NCBI GenBank assembly: GCA_937927675.1
Contig: CALBSG010000178.1
Coordinates: forward strand, 1-5,312
Reading direction: 5' to 3'
DNA: 5,312 bases
Source: an uncultured Paracoccaceae bacterium
GTDB taxonomy: Bacteria; Pseudomonadota; Alphaproteobacteria; Rhodobacterales; Rhodobacteraceae
The notes under the pieces are model-generated. The model worked only from the letters and a program-made list of their open reading frames with translations. It had not been told where the DNA came from and did not search any database. This document shows, piece after piece, positions 1-3,519 of this stretch. A program made the position numbers and the translations under genes. How positions within the stretch are numbered: the first letter of the stretch is position 1; each line of letters opens with the position of its first letter.

Positions 1-482
1 ACCTTGATATTGAGTCCCGCGAGGCCTTGGTCGAGGCGCTGACCGAATATTCCGGCGCGGTCATTCTGGTCAGTCACGACATGCACCTGTTGTCCTTGGT
101 CGCAGACCGTCTGTGGCTGGTCAAAGGGGGCGCCGTAACGCCCTATACCGAGGATCTGGAGGCCTATCGTCGCCAGTTGCTGGCCGGGGATGAGGTCGAA
201 AAGCCCAGCCCGAAGGCGGTTGAAAAGCCAAAAAAAGCCAGCCGGGATGAGATGCTGGCGCTGAAGGCCGAGGTGCGCAAATGCGATGAGCGTTTGGCAA
301 AGCTGAATGAAATGCGCGACAAACTGGCCACCAAACTGGCCGATCCCGCCCTTTATGAAGATGCGCGCAAGGGCGAATTGGAGACTTGGAACAAGAAATA
401 CGCCGAAGTGATGGACGGTCTGGACCGGGCCGAGGCGCTGTGGATGGTGGCACAGGAAAAGCTGGAGGCGGCCGGGGTTTAA
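1..482 (+). CDS. ABC-F family ATP-binding protein, YheS-like (3' end only)
   Basis: Partial gene; the reading frame is open from base 3 and stops at TAA 480-482, giving about 159 residues of C-terminus. ABC-F proteins are soluble twin-ATPase proteins without membrane domains that act on ribosomes. Seen here: the tail of the second nucleotide-binding domain, beginning with the D-loop (LDIES at the first codons) and the H-switch VSHD near base 75. The lost Walker B should lie just upstream. A Lys/Pro/Glu-rich linker (about 190-240) follows, then a charged segment rich in Lys, Glu and Leu that probably forms the coiled-coil C-terminal extension. The 'PALYEDARK...ELE' stretch and the closing 'ALWMVAQEKLEAAG' resemble the E. 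coli YheS tail as I remember it. Family assignment is firm; the YheS subgroup is inferred. No clear terminator follows. Confidence 0.9.
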   Translation, partial: LDIESREALVEALTEYSGAVILVSHDMHLLSLVADRLWLVKGGAVTPYTEDLEAYRRQLLAGDEVEKPSPKAVEKPKKASRDEMLALKAEVRKCDERLAKLNEMRDKLATKLADPALYEDARKGELETWNKKYAEVMDGLDRAEALWMVAQEKLEAAGV

Positions 483-513
483 CTGCGCAGCAGCGCGGGC
501 AAATCCTCACGCA

Positions 514-535
514 ATCTGTGCAGGCTTGCACAGAT
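514..535. promoter_or_regulatory. Perfect 9-bp inverted repeat upstream of the nitroreductase gene (putative operator)
   Basis: Arms ATCTGTGCA (514-522) and TGCACAGAT (527-535) are exact reverse complements around the 4-nt centre GGCT. No T-run follows, so it is not an intrinsic terminator. It sits about 70 bp before the nitroreductase start, where an operator for a dimeric regulator would be expected. I cannot name the regulator. Confidence 0.55.
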
Positions 536-542
536 GATGCGG

Positions 543-571
543 TTGAACTTGGCGATCTGCGCGTGCATATC
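543..571 (+). promoter_or_regulatory. Candidate sigma-70-type promoter for the nitroreductase gene
   Basis: TTGAAC (543-548) and CATATC (566-571) are separated by 17 bp. The -35 matches consensus at 4 of 6 positions and the -10 at 3 of 6, so this is weak. The predicted start near 578 would give a leader of about 27 nt. The inverted repeat at 514-535 would lie just upstream of the -35 box, a position more typical of an activator than of a repressor. Confidence 0.25.
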
Positions 572-588
572 GGGTCCAGCATAACACC

Positions 589-595
589 GAAGGGG
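589..595 (+). promoter_or_regulatory. Ribosome binding site of the nitroreductase gene
   Basis: GAAGGGG lies 9 nt before ATG 605. It supports this start over the in-frame upstream codons that overlap the ABC-F gene. Confidence 0.6.
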
Positions 596-604
596 CTGAA
601 CGCC

Positions 605-1222
605 ATGACCAACGCTACCATCACCACGCTGAAAAACCGCCGCACCGTCTATGCACTTGGCAAGGCGCTGCTGCAGTCCGAAGCGGCTGTCGAAGCCCTG
701 ATCAAGGACGCCGTGCGCCTGTCGCCGTCCTCGTTCAACTCGCAATCCTCGCGCGCTGTGATCCTGTTCGGCGCGGCGTCGGAAAAGTTCTGGGGCATCG
801 TCACCGAGACCCTGCGCGCCATCGTCCCGGCCGAAGCTTTTGCTGGCACCGAAGCCAAGATGCAGTCCTTTGCGGCTGGCGCAGGCACGGTGCTGTTCTA
901 TGAAGACCAAGCCACCATCAAGGGCCTGCAAGAGCAGTTCGCGCTTTACGCCGACGCTTTCCCGGGCTTTTCGGAGCATTCGTCGGGCATGGCGCAGATC
1001 TCGGTCTGGAACGCTTTGGCTGACGCTGGCATCGGTGCCAGCCTGCAACACTACAACCCGGTGATCGACGAAGCTGTGGCCGCAGCTTTCGACGTGCCGG
1101 CAAGCTGGAAACTGCGCGCCCAGATGCCCTTTGGCGCGATTGCCGCCGCTGCGGGCGACAAGGCCTATATCGCTGACGAAGGCCGCTTCCTGACCTATGG
1201 CGATGCCATCGCTGCGGAATAA
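605..1222 (+). CDS. Nitroreductase family protein, Frm2/CinD-like FMN oxidoreductase
   Basis: Encodes 205 aa, a normal length for a single-domain nitroreductase. These cytoplasmic flavoproteins bind FMN as dimers and transfer electrons from NAD(P)H to nitro or quinone-like substrates. Visible signatures are the N-terminal NRRTVYALG (residues 11-19, the Arg pair contacting FMN phosphate in the family), SPSSFNSQSSR (40-50, flavin site), LQEQFALYAD in mid-protein, and near the C-terminus GASLQHYNP followed by SWKLRAQMPFG. The last two are typical of the Frm2-like subgroup, which includes fungal Frm2/Hbn1 and the copper-induced nitroreductase CinD of Lactococcus. ATG 605 is chosen for its upstream GAAGGGG and because the family homology begins there. 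A terminator follows 20 nt after the stop, so the gene is probably monocistronic. Its physiological substrate is unknown. Confidence 0.92.
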   Translation: MTNATITTLKNRRTVYALGKALLQSEAAVEALIKDAVRLSPSSFNSQSSRAVILFGAASEKFWGIVTETLRAIVPAEAFAGTEAKMQSFAAGAGTVLFYEDQATIKGLQEQFALYADAFPGFSEHSSGMAQISVWNALADAGIGASLQHYNPVIDEAVAAAFDVPASWKLRAQMPFGAIAAAAGDKAYIADEGRFLTYGDAIAAE

Positions 1223-1232
1223 GCTGTCGATA

Positions 1233-1244
1233 TTTCTTAAGAAA
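1233..1244. repeat. 12-bp perfect palindrome at the base of the terminator
   Basis: TTTCTTAAGAAA is self-complementary over all 12 bases. Its last three bases (1242-1244) are also the first bases of the terminator stem. It may be chance in an A/T-rich flank, or it may compete slightly with the terminator hairpin. Confidence 0.4.
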
Positions 1245-1270
1245 AGGCCGTCCCTCGGGGCGGCCTTTTT
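1242..1270 (+). terminator. Intrinsic terminator of the nitroreductase gene
   Basis: Stem AAAAGGCCG (1242-1250) pairs perfectly with CGGCCTTTT (1261-1269). A G-U pair and further C-G pairs continue into the 10-nt interior TCCCTCGGGG. The run of five T at 1266-1270 supplies the U-tract. The hairpin begins 20 nt after the stop codon. On the minus strand four T follow the stem, so weak bidirectional action is possible, but no minus gene needs it. Confidence 0.92.
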
Positions 1271-1309
1271 GCTTTGCGCCCGGCGTCGTGACGCTTTAGC
1301 GTGGTCGCC

Positions 1310-1927
1310 ATGACATCCGCATTCCTCATCACCGCCTTTGCCACGCTTTTCGTGGTGATCGACCCGCCGGGCCTTGTGCCTTTGTTCATCGCCTTGACCC
1401 AAGGCATGGATATCCCCCGCCGCCGCGCCATGGCCGGGCGGGCTTGCCTGATTGCCGCCGGGTTGTTGTTGATGTTTGGCGTCGCGGGTGAGGCGATCTT
1501 GACCTTCATCGGCATTTCCATGCCTGCCTTCCGCATAGCGGGCGGTATCTTGTTGTTTCTGACCGCTTTGGACATGCTCTTTGAACGCCGCACCCAGCGG
1601 CGCGAGGGGCAGCATGCCGATCCCGACCATGATCCGTCGGTGTTCCCGCTGGCAACGCCGCTGATTGCCGGGCCGGGGGCGATTGCCACCATGATCCTGC
1701 TGATCGGGCAGGGCGGTGGCGATTGGGCGGCCACCGGGGCGGTGGTCGGGTTGATGACCGTGATGATGCTGGTGACCTATGCCTTCTTGCTTGCCGCGCC
1801 GCCGTTGGAGCGCATGCTGGGCCGCACCGGCACCATCGTGATCACCCGGCTTTTGGGCATGCTTTTGGCGGCGTTATCGGTGCAATTCGTGATCGACGGT
1901 GTGCGTGGCACCGGGGTGATCGGATGA
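1310..1927 (+). CDS. MarC family integral membrane protein
   Basis: Encodes 205 aa, the usual MarC (UPF0056) length, predicted as an inner-membrane protein of about six helices. The family was once linked to multiple antibiotic resistance, but that role was later withdrawn and its function is unknown. Family motifs are visible: VVIDPPGLVPLF (residues 15-26), PLATPLIAGPGAI (113-125), and a C-terminal RLLGMLLAALSVQFVIDG close to the family's usual ending. The two Pro/Gly motifs suggest the two related halves of the family. A charged loop (ERRTQRREGQHADPDHD) lies between the halves. ATG 1310 is preferred over GTG 1301 because family members begin a few residues before the first helix; neither has a Shine-Dalgarno site. 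The stop overlaps the next start (ATGA at 1924-1927), suggesting translational coupling with the protease. Confidence 0.93.
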   Translation: MTSAFLITAFATLFVVIDPPGLVPLFIALTQGMDIPRRRAMAGRACLIAAGLLLMFGVAGEAILTFIGISMPAFRIAGGILLFLTALDMLFERRTQRREGQHADPDHDPSVFPLATPLIAGPGAIATMILLIGQGGGDWAATGAVVGLMTVMMLVTYAFLLAAPPLERMLGRTGTIVITRLLGMLLAALSVQFVIDGVRGTGVIG

Positions 1928-2496
1928 ACGGCGATAATTTTGGCCAGCTTTTGTATCTGGGCCTGCTTCTTGCGGCCTTGGCGGGCTGGGGCTTGGCCGA
2001 ATATCGTGGACGCATGGGGCAGGGCCTGCGCAGTCTGGTTGCCTGGGGGATGATCTTTGTGGGCGTGATGGCGGGTTATGGGCTGTGGAAGGACATTCGC
2101 CATGATGTCATCGCATCCCAAAGCGAAACCGCCGATACGGTGGAAATCCCGCGCGCCAATGACGGGCATTACTACATCACGCTGACCATCGCCGGCCAGC
2201 CTTTGACCTTTATGGCCGATACCGGCGCGTCGGGGGTGGTGTTAAGCCAAGACGATGCAGAGCATCTGGGGATTGACCTGCAAAGCCTTGTTTATGCGGG
2301 GCAATCTGCGACCGCCAATGGCATGGTGCGCACCGCGCGGGTGCGCCTTTCGGATGTGACCTTGGGGCCATGGCACGACGACAGCATCGGGGCCTTTATC
2401 AACGACGGCGCCATGGTCGGTTCGCTTCTGGGGATGGATTATCTGGGGCGCTATGCGATTGAAATCGCCGGGGACCGGATGATCCTGCGGCGCTAG
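1924..2496 (+). CDS. Membrane-anchored retropepsin-like aspartic protease (TIGR02281-type, clan AA)
   Basis: Encodes 190 aa. Two hydrophobic segments (about residues 8-25 and 37-55) are joined by an Arg-rich loop (R28, R30, R36). By the positive-inside rule that loop is cytoplasmic, which places the rest of the protein in the periplasm. The catalytic motif MADTGASGVVLS has its Asp at residue 99 and is followed by AEHLGID, as in retropepsin-like folds. The C-terminal GSLLGMDYLGRYAIEI matches the second conserved block (LLGMxxL) of this family. One catalytic Asp per chain implies a homodimer. The start ATG 1924 overlaps the marC-family stop, so translation is probably coupled; longer upstream extensions in frame lie inside that gene and are rejected. 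The substrate is unknown. The stop TAG 2494-2496 overlaps the stop of the converging minus-strand gene. Confidence 0.9.
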   Translation: MNGDNFGQLLYLGLLLAALAGWGLAEYRGRMGQGLRSLVAWGMIFVGVMAGYGLWKDIRHDVIASQSETADTVEIPRANDGHYYITLTIAGQPLTFMADTGASGVVLSQDDAEHLGIDLQSLVYAGQSATANGMVRTARVRLSDVTLGPWHDDSIGAFINDGAMVGSLLGMDYLGRYAIEIAGDRMILRR

Positions 2497-2499
2497 CGC
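2490..2499. repeat. 10-bp palindrome spanning the two convergent stop codons
   Basis: GCGCTAGCGC is a perfect palindrome. Its central CTAG supplies TAG stops on both strands: 2494-2496 for the protease and 2493-2495 for the TfoX-domain gene. No T-run follows on either side, so it does not look like an intrinsic terminator. Confidence 0.7.
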
Positions 2500-2843
2500 T
2501 GTTTCGGCACCACGCCAATCGCCGCCAAGGCGCGGTCCAAGGCAAGATCCGCCCCGGCCGAGGCCGCAAACGAGGCGCGGACCTGTAACTTCAACCGGTC
2601 GAACCTGACCCGCAGGGCGCGCTTTTCTTCGCCCTGACAGTCATTCCAAGGCCGGCCCTGCAACCCCATGACCAACACATAATACCCAATGAAATGCGGC
2701 TGGGTTCCCGCCTCCATCAACCGCAGATAGGCGGCATCGGCGCCCATGGCCCGGATTTCATCCGCCGAATGAATCCCCGCGCGGGCAAAGGCCGCTTCCG
2801 AGGCGGGGCCAAGGTTCAAGATGGAGGAGACGGGCTCTGTCAT
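2493..2843 (-). CDS. Stand-alone TfoX/Sxy C-terminal domain protein
   Basis: Encodes 116 aa. The protein matches the TfoX_C domain: SILNLGPASEAAFARAGI near residues 7-24, then SADEIRAMGADAAYLRL, a central hydrophobic stretch (FIGYYVLVMGLQGR) and PWNDC before the charged EEEK-like helix. TfoX/Sxy proteins regulate competence genes with CRP in gammaproteobacteria and carry an N-terminal domain before this one. Here that domain is absent, so a competence role is only a guess. The fold is probably a helix-hairpin-helix-like protein- or nucleic-acid-binding module. ATG 2843 is the only plausible start, as the domain begins within seven residues. It has no Shine-Dalgarno site: the bases before it are the U-tract and stem of a terminator. 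The C-terminus overlaps the protease gene tail by 4 bp. Confidence 0.87.
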   Translation of the reverse strand: MTEPVSSILNLGPASEAAFARAGIHSADEIRAMGADAAYLRLMEAGTQPHFIGYYVLVMGLQGRPWNDCQGEEKRALRVRFDRLKLQVRASFAASAGADLALDRALAAIGVVPKQR

Positions 2844-2846
2844 AGG

Positions 2847-2875
2847 AAAAAGGCCAGCCCGGTCGGCTGGCCTTT
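2847..2875 (-). terminator. Intrinsic terminator after the Q-rich small gene, abutting the TfoX-domain gene start
   Basis: The perfect 11-bp stem AAAGGCCAGCC (2849-2859) and GGCTGGCCTTT (2865-2875) encloses a 5-nt loop. Read on the minus strand the U-tract is five T (2851-2847). The stem begins 5 nt after the stop codon of the 42-aa gene, and the U-tract ends 3 nt before the ATG of the TfoX-domain gene. On the plus strand only three T follow, so its direction is minus. The position suggests either plain termination or attenuation of the downstream gene. Confidence 0.9.
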
Positions 2876-2880
2876 GGTCT

Positions 2881-3009
2881 TCAGATCGCCGCCCAATCGC
2901 GGAAGATCGGCTGGCTGCCCTGTTGCTGGCTGCCCTGCTGTTGGCCCTGCTGCTGTTGCGGCGCGGGCGTGCTGGTGCCGCCTTGCTGGGGGGTGGGGGA
3001 ATTCGACAT
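2881..3009 (-). CDS. 42-aa glutamine-rich small protein, family not recognised
   Basis: Starts at ATG 3009 and stops at TGA 2883-2881. A Shine-Dalgarno GGAG (plus-strand CTCC 3017-3020) lies 7 nt upstream and a strong terminator begins 5 nt after the stop, so it looks like a real translated gene. The protein has three parts. An N-terminal low-complexity segment is rich in Ser, Pro and Thr (residues 1-17). A Gln/Gly tract, QQQQGQQQGSQQQGSQ, covers residues 18-33. The tail is the non-repetitive PIFRDWAAI (34-42). There is no signal peptide, membrane segment or Cys. The ordered-looking tail after a flexible Q-rich arm suggests a short binding motif, but no function can be assigned. It could instead be a leader peptide controlling the TfoX-domain gene. 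No close relative of known function comes to mind. Confidence 0.75.
   Translation of the reverse strand: MSNSPTPQQGGTSTPAPQQQQGQQQGSQQQGSQPIFRDWAAI
2911..2940. repeat. 15-bp direct tandem repeat inside the Q-rich gene
   Basis: CTGGCTGCCCTGTTG (2911-2925) and CTGGCTGCCCTGCTG (2926-2940) differ at one base, and a more degenerate third unit follows at 2941-2955. On the minus strand the two copies encode QQGSQ twice. The 15-bp unit keeps the frame, so copy-number changes would only lengthen or shorten the Q-rich arm. Confidence 0.75.
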
Positions 3010-3196
3010 CTGACTGCTCCGTCTCTTGTTCAAGATCCCGGCGTTCTGCCGATGACCATCTTTGCCTTTGATCCGGGCTGGAAGGCGTCGGAAAAGGGTT
3101 CAGATTACGACCATTTAACGCGAATTTTCGCCACGGGCAATTGCCGCAACGCGTTTGACGCAGCGTCGGTCCTTCAAGACGGCGTGACTGTGGATA
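3010..3196. other. Non-coding interval between copZ and the 42-aa gene with three short palindromes
   Basis: This 187-bp interval shows no convincing gene. It holds three small dyads: GCGAA-TT-TTCGC (3120-3131), GGCAATTGCC (3136-3145) and GACGC-A-GCGTC (3157-3167). None is followed by a good T-run, so no clear copZ terminator is seen. A weak minus-strand promoter for the 42-aa gene may be present: TTGCCC (starting at 3142) and TTAAAT (starting at 3119 or nearby), each matching consensus at 4 of 6 positions with a 16-bp gap. Confidence 0.4.
3017..3020 (-). promoter_or_regulatory. Ribosome binding site of the 42-aa gene
   Basis: GGAG on the minus strand, inside AGACGGAG, stands 7 nt before ATG 3009. 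This is the main evidence that the short ORF is translated. Confidence 0.65.
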
Positions 3197-3391
3197 TCAG
3201 GCAACGGCTTTGGCGGGAAATCCGATGGCCGCCAAGGCTTGCAGCGCCTGATCGGCGGGGCCGGCCACTTTGACCTGACGGTTGGCCAGATCCACCTCAA
3301 CCGGGGCCATGCCCGGCAGCGGCGCAAGGGCTGCCTCAACCGAAGCTTTGCAATGGCCGCAGGACATGTCGGGAACGGAAAGCAGGGTCAT
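3197..3391 (-). CDS. copZ: CopZ-like copper chaperone (HMA domain)
   Basis: Encodes 64 aa, a single heavy-metal-associated domain with the usual beta-alpha-beta-beta-alpha-beta length. The metal site is DMSCGHC, with Cys11 and Cys14 in the MxCxxC motif that binds Cu+. His13 between the cysteines is common in bacterial CopZ proteins. The chaperone carries Cu+ in the cytoplasm and hands it to the N-terminal domains of the CopA pump, which is encoded divergently next door. ATG 3391 has a strong Shine-Dalgarno site 7 nt upstream. Copper rather than zinc or mercury is inferred from the neighbour and the motif. No terminator is obvious after its stop. Confidence 0.92.
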   Translation of the reverse strand: MTLLSVPDMSCGHCKASVEAALAPLPGMAPVEVDLANRQVKVAGPADQALQALAAIGFPAKAVA

Positions 3392-3515
3392 GGGGTATCT
3401 CCTTTTGGGGGAATATGGGGGCAGGCCGAGGTGCTGTGCAAGGGGGCGCGGCGCAAGGTCGGGCGAAGCGCCGCAGGGTCTTGTCTTGCGGCGGGGAAGG
3501 GCACCATATGAGAGT
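3392..3515. promoter_or_regulatory. Divergent copZ-copA control region
   Basis: This 124-bp region must hold both promoters. For copZ (minus strand) TTGCAC (3441-3436) and CATATT (3417-3412) are 18 bp apart. For copA (plus strand) TTGTCT (3481-3486) precedes CATATG (3505-3510) by 18 bp, which would start the transcript at or near ATG 3516. Both promoters are weak matches. Inverted repeats occur at 3448-3454/3468-3474 (GCGGCGC and GCGCCGC) and 3472-3476/3487-3491 (CCGCA and TGCGG). No perfect CueR/HmrR-type CCTTCC-GGAAGG dyad is seen. Copper control is expected from the family but not shown by the bases. Confidence 0.4.
3399..3404 (-). promoter_or_regulatory. Ribosome binding site of copZ
   Basis: AAGGAG on the minus strand lies 7 nt before ATG 3391. 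It is the best Shine-Dalgarno match in the window, consistent with strong translation of the chaperone. Confidence 0.8.
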
Positions 3516-3519
3516 ATGA
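3508..3519 (+). other. Three-codon mini-ORF overlapping the copA start
   Basis: ATG AGA GTA TGA (Met-Arg-Val-stop). Its TGA (3517-3519) overlaps the copA ATG (3516-3518). GGGGAAGG at 3493-3500 is 7 nt before this ATG but 15 nt before the copA ATG, so the better-placed ribosome site serves the mini-ORF. Translation is not proven. Confidence 0.35.

Noticed and set aside
479..568. Minus-strand 29-aa ORF in the gap after the ABC-F gene, ending like a transcription factor tail
   Set aside because: It has no convincing Shine-Dalgarno site, contains the inverted repeat, and the resemblance is too short to support a gene remnant.
386..604. Upstream extension of the nitroreductase frame
   Set aside because: It overlaps the ABC-F gene and encodes Gly/Arg-rich sequence with no homology. 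ATG 605 has a ribosome site and matches the family N-terminus.
479..1630. Long minus-strand open frame across the nitroreductase and MarC-family genes
   Set aside because: It is antisense to two well-supported genes, crosses a strong terminator and shows no family motifs.
1723..1923. Upstream extension of the protease frame
   Set aside because: It lies inside the MarC-family gene and gives His/Arg-rich nonsense. The ATGA overlap start at 1924 fits.
3102..3120. CtrA-like site (TTAA-N7-TAAT on the minus strand) upstream of the Q-rich gene
   Set aside because: Only one half matches the TTAA-N7-TTAA consensus; the second half differs at two of four bases. That is too weak to claim without conservation.
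2694..3273. Plus-strand ORFs across the TfoX-domain start and the Q-rich gene
   Set aside because: They run through the minus-strand terminator and into copZ. Their Leu/Ala-rich stretch is just the complement of the Gln codons.
3486..3515. TTG 3486 as an earlier in-frame copA start
   Set aside because: It would add Arg-rich residues outside the metal-binding domain and has no well-placed ribosome site. ATG 3516 matches the family N-terminus.
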